Assembly (NCBI GenBank): GCA_016901395.1
Contig: JAEAMQ010000024.1
Coordinates: forward strand, 62,001-126,000
Reading direction: 5' to 3'
From: Prevotella sp.
GTDB taxonomy: Bacteria; Bacteroidota; Bacteroidia; Bacteroidales; Bacteroidaceae
DNA length: 64,000 bases
Positions 18,552 through 26,083 of the stretch are shown here, piece after piece. The position numbers and the translations under genes were made by a program. Every line of letters starts with the position of its first letter. Positions within the stretch are counted from its first letter, which is position 1. Below the pieces are notes generated by a model, which ran no database searches, was not told where the DNA came from, and worked only from the letters and a program-made list of their open reading frames with translations.

Positions 18552-20471
18552 ATGATTATGATAGATCTATTTAATTATCGTCGTCGCGAGTCTTCGCTCG
18601 TACATATCGGCGCACTCGACATGGGTGCGGACAAACCGATACGCATCCAGTCGATGACCACGACCGATACCAACGATACCGAGGCTTGCGTGGCGCAGGC
18701 CGAACGCATCATCAAGGCCGGAGGAGAACTCGTGCGCCTCACCACACAGGGCATCAAGGAGTCCGAAAACCTCCGGAACATCAACGCCGGAATACGTGCC
18801 GACGGTTTTTCCACGCCCTTGGTGGCCGACGTTCACTTCAATCCCAACGTGGCAGACGTGGCCGCACGCTTCACCGAGAAGGTGCGTGTGAACCCCGGAA
18901 ACTATGTGGATCCGGCCCGAAAGTTTGTGAAACTGGAATATACCGACGAGGAATATGCCCAGGAAATCAAGAAGATCGAGGACCGGTTTGTGCCGTTTCT
19001 CAATATCTGCAAGGAGCATCACACGGCCATCCGCATCGGTGTGAACCACGGATCGCTGTCCGACCGCATCCGCAACCGCTACGGCGACACGCCCGAAGGC
19101 ATTGTGGAGAGCTGTATGGAGTTCCTGCGTATCTGCAAGAAAGAGCAGTTCTCGGATGTCGTCATTTCCATCAAGGCCAGCAATACGGTGGTGATGGTGC
19201 GATCGATGAGGCTGTTGGTGGAGACGATGGAGAAAGAGGACATGCACTATCCGTTGCATCTCGGCGTGACGGAGGCAGGCGAAGGCGAGGACGGCCGCAT
19301 CAAGAGTGCGGTGGGAATCGGTGCACTTCTGGCCGACGGCATAGGCGATACCATCCGCGTGTCGCTCTCCGAGGAGCCCGAAGCAGAGATTCCTGTGGCC
19401 CGCCATCTGGTCGATTATGTCGGTCGGAAAGCCGGACACCTCATGGTTCCGGGTACGCCTTACGAGGGCTTCGACTGGTTGAGGCCCGAGCGTCGCGCTA
19501 CCACGGCAGTGGGAAACATCGGCGAACGCCATGTGCCCATTGTGATTATGTCGGAGAAAAAGAATGAGGACAAGGCTGAAACGCCTGTCAAAGTGGTGAC
19601 GGCAAAGCCCAAAGCCGACTACATCTACGTGGGTTCGGAACTGCCCGAAAAGCCCAAAGAGGGTCAGAAATATATCGTAGACTTCAATGTCTATGCCGAA
19701 CTCGTCGACCCATCGGCATCGTCTGCCAGCCGTGAGGCATGGTCGGAGGCCATCGGAAAAAGCCTTTTCCCCATCTTTCCGGTATCGGCTATGCCCTTCG
19801 TGGCAATGATTCAGGCTCCCATGAAGTTCCTCGTGGTGCAGTTTGGAACACCTGCCGAGGAGTACTTGGCGTGTCTGAAGACCCATCCCGAGGTTGTGGT
19901 GGTGGCGACAAGCAACCATCAGAACCGTCTTGGAGAGCAGCGGGCGCTGGTGCATGAGATGATGACGGCCGAAGTAAATAACCCCGTTGTCTTCGCCCAG
20001 ATGTACCGATTGAGCGACAAAGAGGAGTTCCAACTGGAGGCTGCAGCCGATATGGGTGCGCTGATGATAGACGGACTGACCGACGGTATATGGCTCATGA
20101 ACGAGGGAAACATCTCTTACGATGCCATCGAGGAGACCTCCTTCGGCATCCTGCAGGCCGCCCGACTGCGCACAACCCGCACGGAATACATCAGTTGTCC
20201 GGGCTGCGGGCGCACGCTCTACGACCTGCGCGAGACTATCGCACGTATCCGTGAGGCCACGGCCGACCTCAAAGGCCTGAAGATTGGCATCATGGGATGC
20301 ATCGTAAACGGCCCCGGAGAGATGGCCGATGCAGACTATGGCTATGTGGGTGCCGGCCCGAAGAAGGTGTCGCTCTATCGCGGACAGGTCTGCGTGGAGC
20401 GCAATATTCCCGAGGAAAATGCCGTGGAGCATCTGCTGAAACTGATTCATGACGACAAGGCGAAAGCCTGA
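18552..20471 (+). CDS. ispG: 4-hydroxy-3-methylbut-2-enyl diphosphate synthase, long form
   Basis: IspG makes HMBPP from MEcPP in the non-mevalonate isoprenoid pathway using a [4Fe-4S] cluster. At about 640 aa this is the three-domain form found in Bacteroidetes, Chlamydia and plants, with an insert between the TIM barrel and the cluster domain (roughly residues 280-520, including the charged linker SEKKNEDKAETPVK). Cluster ligands are seen in SCPGCGRTLYDL near residue 549 and GCIVNGPGE near residue 582. The start at 18552 (MIMIDLFNYRRRES) fits the family; the frame is open further upstream through purE in another frame. It follows purE by 22 bp, likely one transcript. Confidence 0.95.
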   Translation: MIMIDLFNYRRRESSLVHIGALDMGADKPIRIQSMTTTDTNDTEACVAQAERIIKAGGELVRLTTQGIKESENLRNINAGIRADGFSTPLVADVHFNPNVADVAARFTEKVRVNPGNYVDPARKFVKLEYTDEEYAQEIKKIEDRFVPFLNICKEHHTAIRIGVNHGSLSDRIRNRYGDTPEGIVESCMEFLRICKKEQFSDVVISIKASNTVVMVRSMRLLVETMEKEDMHYPLHLGVTEAGEGEDGRIKSAVGIGALLADGIGDTIRVSLSEEPEAEIPVARHLVDYVGRKAGHLMVPGTPYEGFDWLRPERRATTAVGNIGERHVPIVIMSEKKNEDKAETPVKVVTAKPKADYIYVGSELPEKPKEGQKYIVDFNVYAELVDPSASSASREAWSEAIGKSLFPIFPVSAMPFVAMIQAPMKFLVVQFGTPAEEYLACLKTHPEVVVVATSNHQNRLGEQRALVHEMMTAEVNNPVVFAQMYRLSDKEEFQLEAAADMGALMIDGLTDGIWLMNEGNISYDAIEETSFGILQAARLRTTRTEYISCPGCGRTLYDLRETIARIREATADLKGLKIGIMGCIVNGPGEMADADYGYVGAGPKKVSLYRGQVCVERNIPEENAVEHLLKLIHDDKAKA

Positions 20472-20487
20472 TCCGACATACATTCCA

Positions 20488-20522
20488 CAGGCCCGATAGG
20501 TCGATTGCTCCTATTGGGCCTG
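20488..20522 (+). terminator. Hairpin after ispG
   Basis: Arms CAGGCCCGATAGG and CCTATTGGGCCTG pair over 13 positions with one mismatch, 17 bp after the stop. There is no T-run, so it may be a weak terminator or an mRNA-end stabiliser. Confidence 0.5.
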
Positions 20523-20584
20523 TCCCTACACTATCCATTGTCAAACCGTTGCCCCTCAATGGGCGACACAAACTACCCAACACT

Positions 20585-21607
20585 ATGCAAGGAAGAACCA
20601 TCAAGGAAATGGATCTGAAGGGCGCTTATCTGCCCGCAGAGACCCGATACGACGACTCAGACAACCTTTATCGCCGCTGTGGGCGGTCGGGCGTGTTGCT
20701 CCCGAAAATCAGTTTAGGCTTCTGGCACAACTTCGGCGGGGTGGATCCCTATGAGCGTGCGAGGGCCATCACGCACTATGCCTTCGACCACGGCATCACC
20801 CATTTCGACCTTGCCAATAACTACGGCCCACCCTATGGGTCGGCGGAGGAGACGATGGGAAGGCTCATCGACGACGATTTCCGGCCTTATCGCGACGAAC
20901 TCTTTATCTCGTCGAAGGCCGGTTATGATATGTGGGGAGGACCTTACGGCAACTGGGGCTCGCGCAAATACCTCATGGCGAGCCTCGACCAGAGCCTGAA
21001 ACGCATGCATCTGGACTATGTAGACCTGTTCTACAGCCATCGTTTCGACCCCGAGACGCCCATCGAGGAGACCATGCAGGCACTCGTCGACATCGTGCGT
21101 CAGGGCAAAGCGCTCTACGTGGGCATCTCCAACTGGCCGCTCGAACCCCTGAAACTGGCCACCGAATACCTCAAAGCCCACGACGTGCCGTTGCTCATCT
21201 ATCAGGGACGACTCAATATTCTCGACCGGAAACCCATCGAAACGGGCATCCTCGACTATTGTGCCGACCAGGGAATAGGCTTCATCAGCTTCTCGCCTTT
21301 GGCCCAGGGACTGCTCACCGACCGCTATCTCAACGGCGTTCCGACAGACAGTCGCATGGCCGTTGGGAAGTTTTTGAAGCAGGAACAGCTCACTCCCGAA
21401 CTCCTTTCCTATCTCCAACGACTCAACTCCACGGCCGCCTCGCGCCACGAAACGCTTGCCGAGATGGCTCTGGCATGGATCCTTCATCAACGGGGAATGA
21501 CCAGTGTGCTGGTGGGTGCCAGCAGTGTCGCCCAGCTGGAAAAGAACATGCGCTGCGTCTCCGCGCAGCCGTTCGGAGATGAGGAGATTGGAAGTTTTAG
21601 GAGTTAA
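20585..21607 (+). CDS. Aldo/keto reductase (YghZ-like)
   Basis: The protein (about 340 aa) is an NADPH-dependent TIM-barrel oxidoreductase. Family residues visible are GFWHNFG at strand 1, ITHFDLANNYGPPYGSAEETMG with the catalytic Asp and Tyr, SSKAGYDMWGGPYGNWGSRKYL with the catalytic Lys and the long loop typical of the YghZ/GAP-reductase subgroup, and VDLFYSHRFDP with the catalytic His. ISFSPLAQGLLTDRYL near residue 250 is a cofactor-binding block. The physiological substrate (small aldehydes such as L-glyceraldehyde-3-phosphate in relatives) is not known. Starts at 20585 or 20609 are both possible. The stop is followed at once by low-complexity repeats. Confidence 0.88.
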   Translation: MQGRTIKEMDLKGAYLPAETRYDDSDNLYRRCGRSGVLLPKISLGFWHNFGGVDPYERARAITHYAFDHGITHFDLANNYGPPYGSAEETMGRLIDDDFRPYRDELFISSKAGYDMWGGPYGNWGSRKYLMASLDQSLKRMHLDYVDLFYSHRFDPETPIEETMQALVDIVRQGKALYVGISNWPLEPLKLATEYLKAHDVPLLIYQGRLNILDRKPIETGILDYCADQGIGFISFSPLAQGLLTDRYLNGVPTDSRMAVGKFLKQEQLTPELLSYLQRLNSTAASRHETLAEMALAWILHQRGMTSVLVGASSVAQLEKNMRCVSAQPFGDEEIGSFRS

Positions 21608-21875
21608 AGGGGGATTGGGGGAAGTTAAAGAAGTTAAGGAAGTTATCGCTTCGCTCAGAAGTTAAAGACATTAGCACAAGCCCACCATAACAAGGAAAGG
21701 CCCCTGAACTCCTTTAACTCCCCTAACGTCTTTAACTTCCAAGGAAATTGAGTTTGCGAGGAATTGTCCTTTAACTTCATTAACTCCCTTAACTTCTTTA
21801 ACTTCGAAGGAAATCGAGTTTGCAAGGAATTGTCCTTTAACTTCATTAACTCCCTTAACTTCTTTAACTTCCCTC
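21608..21875. repeat. TTAACTTC-type repeats with a 66-bp duplication
   Basis: This gap is filled with GAAGTTAAAG units on the left and their inverse CTTTAACTTC on the right. On the right, a 66-bp segment containing GAAATYGAGTTTGC and GAATTGTCC is duplicated in tandem (anchors AAGGAAAT at 21741 and 21807). No gene is supported; short open frames on the minus strand simply translate the repeat. Confidence 0.88.
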
Positions 21876-21937
21876 CAAACTCAACTCAAAAAACATTGTA
21901 ACGAAAACCCCAATCTTACGTCTATTAATCATAAAGG

Positions 21938-22438
21938 ATGGATGCCTCCGACTTCAAACAGATATTTCTACCCTGTCATCGCCGCATGTATGCCGCGGCA
22001 TGGCGACTGACAGGCAACCAACAGGAAGCTGAAGACCTCGTTCAGGATGCCTTGCTGCGACTGTGGACGAAGCGCGAAGAGCTCAAAGTGCCCGACAATG
22101 CGGAAGCCTTCTCGGTCACCACCTTGCGCAATCTCTACTATGACCAGCATCGCAAGAAGCACCTCAAGGAAAACGATGAGGAGCCCGAGGAATCGCAAAT
22201 GCACACCGATCGCGATGCCAGCACAGACATGGAACAGCAGCAGGAGGCTTCACTCGTGCTCAAAGCCATCAGTCTTTTGCCCGACAAACAGCGCTTGGTG
22301 ATTACCCTTCACGACATCGACAACCTCAGTTACGAGGAAATAGAGGCCCAGACGGGGCTTAATCCGGTCAACATCAGAGTAGCCCTGAGCAGGGCGAGAA
22401 AGGCTGTCAGAGACAAGCTGAAGCCCATCAGAACATAA
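21938..22438 (+). CDS. ECF-type RNA polymerase sigma factor
   Basis: This 166-aa sigma-70 family protein has region 2 at residues 10-75 (MYAAAWRLTGNQQEAEDLVQDALLRLW, with the usual DLVQD block) and region 4 at residues 105-160 (LPDKQRLVITLHDIDNLSYEEIEAQTGLNPVNIRVALSRARKAVRDKL, a helix-turn-helix). A short acidic linker (NDEEPEESQMH) joins them. It is the first gene of a three-gene unit with a probable anti-sigma membrane protein and a DUF4252 lipoprotein-like protein, a common Bacteroidetes arrangement in which the membrane protein is expected to hold the sigma factor inactive until an envelope signal arrives. Confidence 0.93.
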   Translation: MDASDFKQIFLPCHRRMYAAAWRLTGNQQEAEDLVQDALLRLWTKREELKVPDNAEAFSVTTLRNLYYDQHRKKHLKENDEEPEESQMHTDRDASTDMEQQQEASLVLKAISLLPDKQRLVITLHDIDNLSYEEIEAQTGLNPVNIRVALSRARKAVRDKLKPIRT

Positions 22439-22458
22439 CTCAAAGTAAACATGCCATC

Positions 22459-22938
22459 ATGACAACAGAAGAAATCAGACAGAAACTTGAACGGTTTTAC
22501 GACGCCGAAACCACCCGAGATGAGGAGGAGCAGCTCAAAAGCTTCTTCCAAAGCGACGCCGTGCCCGAGGATCTGAAGGCCGACCAGCAACTCTTCTGCC
22601 AGCTGTTTGCTCCGGAAGCCTCTGTTCCCGAAGGACTGGAAGACCGTCTGAGCCACGACATCGAGATGTGGAACACGGTGGAGAAGACCACCAATCGCAA
22701 GGCACGCACCGTCAGTCTGCGATGGATAGCAGGCATGGCGGCCAGCCTGCTGGTGCTGCTCTCGCTCGGCACATGGTTCAACCACCGGCAGACCACGACC
22801 TCATCGTTCGCCAGCAAGCAGGAAACCTACGACAATCCGAAGGACGCAGCTGGGGAGACCGCACGCGCATTGACCAAATTCTCTATGGCCCTGAACAAGG
22901 GAATCGATAAGATGAACAATACTGAAACAAAGGATTAA
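22459..22938 (+). CDS. Probable anti-sigma factor, single-pass membrane protein
   Basis: The 159-aa protein has an acidic helical N-terminal domain (TTEEIRQKLERFYDAETTRDEEEQL), which looks like the zinc-free anti-sigma helical domain of Bacteroidetes. One membrane segment follows near residues 92-108 (WIAGMAASLLVLLSLGTWF) and then a short periplasmic tail with TARALTKFSMALNKGIDKMN. It lies 20 bp after the ECF sigma gene, so control of that factor is the natural guess. No catalytic motif is seen. The anti-sigma role is inferred from position and topology. Confidence 0.8.
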   Translation: MTTEEIRQKLERFYDAETTRDEEEQLKSFFQSDAVPEDLKADQQLFCQLFAPEASVPEGLEDRLSHDIEMWNTVEKTTNRKARTVSLRWIAGMAASLLVLLSLGTWFNHRQTTTSSFASKQETYDNPKDAAGETARALTKFSMALNKGIDKMNNTETKD

Positions 22939-22940
22939 CT

Positions 22941-23390
22941 ATGAAAAAAACAATATTTTTATTTCTCATGACGGCTTTCTGCTTTGTCGCGCACGCTCAA
23001 AACTCGCTCTTTTCCAAATACGAGAGCACCAACGGCGTGTCCACAGTGGTGGTGTCGAAAGCCATGTTTCGTATGATGCCCAACATGAATGTAGGCAACC
23101 GGAACATCAAAAAGATTGCCTCGAAGATAGACAACCTGAAGGTATTGACCTGTGAGCGGCACGCGCTGATAGCCAAAATCTCCAAGGATGCGGTGCAAAT
23201 CTACGGCCGGCATCCCTGGGAAGAGGTGATGCGCTATAAGGATGGGGCGAGCAATGTCATCATCTACATGCAGCCGCTGGGTAGAGGAAAATACGAATAT
23301 GCACTCTATTCGACCGACAAAGGTGAATTAGAGATTATCAATATCATAGGGAATATTACCTTGCAGGAAATCAAATCGATTACGGAATAA
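22941..23390 (+). CDS. DUF4252 family exported protein
   Basis: The 149-aa protein has a signal peptide (IFLFLMTAFCFVAHAQ), so it is periplasmic or surface-bound. The body NGVSTVVVSKAMFRMMPNM then SKIDNLKVLTCER and SNVIIYMQPLGRGKYEYALYS matches DUF4252, which in Bacteroidetes occurs beside ECF sigma/anti-sigma pairs. It starts two bases after the anti-sigma stop, so translation is probably coupled. A role as target or feedback element of the sigma system is possible; the biochemical function is unknown. Confidence 0.88.
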   Translation: MKKTIFLFLMTAFCFVAHAQNSLFSKYESTNGVSTVVVSKAMFRMMPNMNVGNRNIKKIASKIDNLKVLTCERHALIAKISKDAVQIYGRHPWEEVMRYKDGASNVIIYMQPLGRGKYEYALYSTDKGELEIINIIGNITLQEIKSITE

Positions 23391-23522
23391 CAGAAAACCT
23401 GTTGTTTCAGAGGTAATGAAGAGGGTGCGTCCCAATAACAATCATAGTTGTAAAATAGTCTGTAAATCGAATGAAGACCGAACAAAACGTTGGTGAGAGA
23501 CTATTATTTCAAGAGAAATAGT

Positions 23523-23530
23523 TATCTTTG
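23523..23530 (+). promoter_or_regulatory. cysS promoter -7 element
   Basis: TATCTTTG fits TAnnTTTG and lies 16-22 bp before the two possible cysS starts, so the leader would be very short. Confidence 0.5.
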
Positions 23531-23552
23531 CAGTCTCTAAATCACGATGATT

Positions 23553-25043
23553 ATGGAACAGAATTTATTGATTTACAATACGCTCACGCGAGGCAAGGAG
23601 CTGTTTAAGCCACTGCATGCACCCAACGTGGGCATGTATGTGTGTGGACCGACCGTCTATGGCGACCCACATCTGGGGCATGCACGCCCGGCCATCACGT
23701 TTGATATACTCTTCCGCTACCTCAAACACTTAGGTTATAAGGTGCGCTATGTGCGCAACATCACCGATGTGGGGCATCTCGAACACGATGCCGACGAGGG
23801 CGATGACAAGATAGAAAAGAAGGCCCGCTTGGAGCAATTGGAGCCGATGGAGATAGCGCAGCACTACACCAACCGCTACCACACAGCCATGGAAGCCCTC
23901 AATGTGCTGCCCCCGAGCATTGAGCCGCACGCCACCGGACATATCATTGAGCAGGAGGAATTAGTGAAACAGATTCTTGCCAACGGCTATGCCTATGAGA
24001 GTAATGGGTCGATTTATTTCGACGTGGAGAAGTATGACCACGACCACAAATACGGCATCCTCTCGGGCCGTAACCTGAAAGATATTATCAACAACAGCCG
24101 CGAGCTGGCCGGAGTGGGCGAGAAGCGCAACCAGGCCGACTTCGCCCTGTGGAAGAAAGCGCAGCCCGAACACATCATGCGCTGGCCCAGCCCTTGGAGC
24201 GAAGGCTTCCCCGGCTGGCACTGTGAGTGCACGGCGATGGGCCGTAAATACCTCGGCAGCCACTTCGACATACACGGCGGCGGCATGGATCTGGTGTTTC
24301 CCCACCACGAATGTGAGATAGCGCAGGCCGTGGCAAGCCAGGGAGACCAGATGGTGCACTACTGGATGCACAACAACATGATTACCATCAACGGACAGAA
24401 GATGGGTAAGTCGCTCGGCAATTTTATCACACTGGAGCAATTTTTCACCGGTGAGCACAAGAGTCTGACGCAGGCATACTCGCCCATGACTATCCGTTTC
24501 TTCATCCTTTCGGCCCACTACCGCAGCACCGTCGACTTCTCTGACGACGCACTGAAGGCCAGCGAGAAGGGTCTGGAGAAGCTCACCACGGCCATCGCTG
24601 ACCTCGGTCGTGTGCCCGTGTCTGACAGTTGTGATGCCGAGACAGAGCAGTTTGTCAAGGCGTTGCGTCAGCGTTGCTACGACGCTCTCAACGATGACCT
24701 GCAGACGCAGCTTGTAATCAGCTATCTGTTTGAGGCTTGCCGCGTGATCAATACGCTGTTAGACCACAAGGCCAAGATCTGCGCCGACTGCCTGCAGGAG
24801 CTCTCTTCCACCATGCGCCTGTTCGCTTTCAACCTCCTTGGCCTCAAGGACGAGCGGTCGGCCAACAACGGTGCCTTTGAGAAAGCGTTCGACAAGGTGA
24901 TGGATCTCGTGCTCGACTGGCGCTCACAGGCCAAGACTGCCAAGGACTGGACCACCTCCGACCGCATCCGCGATGCCCTCTCCGAGGCTGGTATCGAGGT
25001 GAAGGACACCAAGGATGGTGTGACCTGGAAGCTCAACAAATAG
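23553..25043 (+). CDS. cysS: Cysteinyl-tRNA synthetase
   Basis: This class Ia synthetase (about 496 aa) charges tRNA-Cys. The first zinc-ligand Cys and HIGH motif are in [18 protein letters not shown] near residue 28. Further zinc ligands are in [10 protein letters not shown] and the HHECE block (PHHECEIAQ). The signature loop is KMGKSLGNF near residue 285, a common variant of KMSKS. The C-terminal helical anticodon domain ends normally. Two ATGs (23547 and 23553) are possible; [13 protein letters not shown] is the better N-terminus. It has its own promoter and a strong terminator. Confidence 0.96.
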   Translation: MEQNLLIYNTLTRGKELFKPLHAPNVGMYVCGPTVYGDPHLGHARPAITFDILFRYLKHLGYKVRYVRNITDVGHLEHDADEGDDKIEKKARLEQLEPMEIAQHYTNRYHTAMEALNVLPPSIEPHATGHIIEQEELVKQILANGYAYESNGSIYFDVEKYDHDHKYGILSGRNLKDIINNSRELAGVGEKRNQADFALWKKAQPEHIMRWPSPWSEGFPGWHCECTAMGRKYLGSHFDIHGGGMDLVFPHHECEIAQAVASQGDQMVHYWMHNNMITINGQKMGKSLGNFITLEQFFTGEHKSLTQAYSPMTIRFFILSAHYRSTVDFSDDALKASEKGLEKLTTAIADLGRVPVSDSCDAETEQFVKALRQRCYDALNDDLQTQLVISYLFEACRVINTLLDHKAKICADCLQELSSTMRLFAFNLLGLKDERSANNGAFEKAFDKVMDLVLDWRSQAKTAKDWTTSDRIRDALSEAGIEVKDTKDGVTWKLNK

Positions 25044-25069
25044 CGGTTTTCACCGCCTACTCTATAACG

Positions 25070-25107
25070 CCACGGCCCCGATGCAAACCGTTGCATCGGG
25101 GCCGTGG
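25070..25107 (+). terminator. Strong hairpin terminator after cysS
   Basis: A perfect 17-bp stem (left arm CCACGGCCCCGATGCAA, 4-nt loop) is followed by TCGTTTTGT. It lies between two convergent genes and may serve both strands. Confidence 0.8.
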
Positions 25108-25166
25108 TCGTTTTGTATGGTAAGAACGGGTCCGCTTCTTGGTTAGTTCAGTGCTACATTATAATA

Positions 25167-25232
25167 GGTATTGGGCAAGCTAAATATGGGTATTGGGCGT
25201 GCCAAATATAGGAATAGAGCTTGCCAATATTT
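25167..25232. repeat. Array G: three palindromic units, 22-bp period
   Basis: Units TATTGGGCAAGCTAAATA, TATTGGGCGTGCCAAATA and AATAGAGCTTGCCAATAT start at 25169, 25191 and 25213 with 4-bp spacers. The array sits between the cysS terminator and the convergent esterase gene. Confidence 0.85.
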
Positions 25233-25266
25233 GGAGTACGCAATGTTAGCCCCGCCCCGTGGCCCC

Positions 25267-26070
25267 TTATTTCAGTGCATTGAGCCAAGTTGTGATCATG
25301 GTTTCCATCGCCTGATGGTATCTGAAGCTCACCATGCTTGTGCCCGTGTGCCCGCCTTCGGGATAGATCTGTATCGACACGGGGCGTTGGGCCTTCACCA
25401 TCGCTTCGTAATAGGCCATCGCGTTATGCTCCACGGGCACCGTCTTGTCGTCCACACTGGTGAAGATAAGAGCGGGAGGCGTGTGGGCATCCACCCGTTT
25501 GTTGCTCGAATACTCGGCCCTCACCTTGTCGCTCGCCGCGTCTTTGCCCAAAAATCGGTCTACCGACCCTTTGTGGCTGCCCACGCGTCCCATCGTGATG
25601 ACCGGACAACAGAGTATCTGGAAGGCCGGCCGGATGGCTTCGGGGGCTTGCGTGGCCATCGTTGAGGCGAGGTGTCCGCCGGCCGATGTGCCCATGATGC
25701 CTATCCATCTTGGCGAGATGCGCCATGCCGCCGCACTGTCGTGCACGGTCTGCAGGGCCCGCTCAGCATCATCGATGGGGATGCGCCGGTTGCCTTCGGG
25801 CATGCGGTATTTCACTGCAAACATCGACACGCCGATCCTGTTGAAGAACGCTGCCCATGCGTAATACTTGTCGATGGAGGTCTGCTGGTAGCCCCCGCCG
25901 GGTATCACCACCACCGCCTTGCCGTTGGATTGCGGCGCGAGGAAGCCCACCATGTAGGCCTGTCCGTCGCTGGTGAGGTTCACGCGTAGGCTCTCGCGAT
26001 AGGTCGATGACTGCGCGAAGCCGAGGCTCCACGCCATCATCAACACGATAAACAGGCTCAGTCTTTTCAT
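25267..26070 (-). CDS. Secreted alpha/beta-hydrolase, acetyl-esterase-like
   Basis: The 267-aa protein begins with a signal peptide (LFIVLMMAWSLGFAQ). It has the alpha/beta-hydrolase catalytic set: the oxyanion-hole stretch VVVIPGGGYQQ near residue 57, the nucleophile elbow MGTSAGGHLAS with Ser near 129, an Asp in SVDDKTVPVEHN and a His in PEGGHTGTSM. Relatives in the BD-FAE/acetyl-xylan-esterase group remove acetyl groups from plant polysaccharides. It lies 13 bp downstream of the GH43 gene on the same strand, so the two are probably co-transcribed and may work on the same substrate. The acetyl esterase role is inferred. Confidence 0.88.
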   Translation of the reverse strand: MKRLSLFIVLMMAWSLGFAQSSTYRESLRVNLTSDGQAYMVGFLAPQSNGKAVVVIPGGGYQQTSIDKYYAWAAFFNRIGVSMFAVKYRMPEGNRRIPIDDAERALQTVHDSAAAWRISPRWIGIMGTSAGGHLASTMATQAPEAIRPAFQILCCPVITMGRVGSHKGSVDRFLGKDAASDKVRAEYSSNKRVDAHTPPALIFTSVDDKTVPVEHNAMAYYEAMVKAQRPVSIQIYPEGGHTGTSMVSFRYHQAMETMITTWLNALK

Positions 26071-26083
26071 CGTTTGTCCCTGA

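Noticed and set aside
18567-20483. Long minus-strand frame opposite ispG (638 aa)
   Set aside because: Same reason: the plus strand encodes a full IspG with cluster ligands, and the antisense shows no motif.
21655-21846. Small minus-strand gene (63 aa) in the TTAACTTC field
   Set aside because: The translation is a direct read of the duplicated 66-bp repeat, with no start signal.
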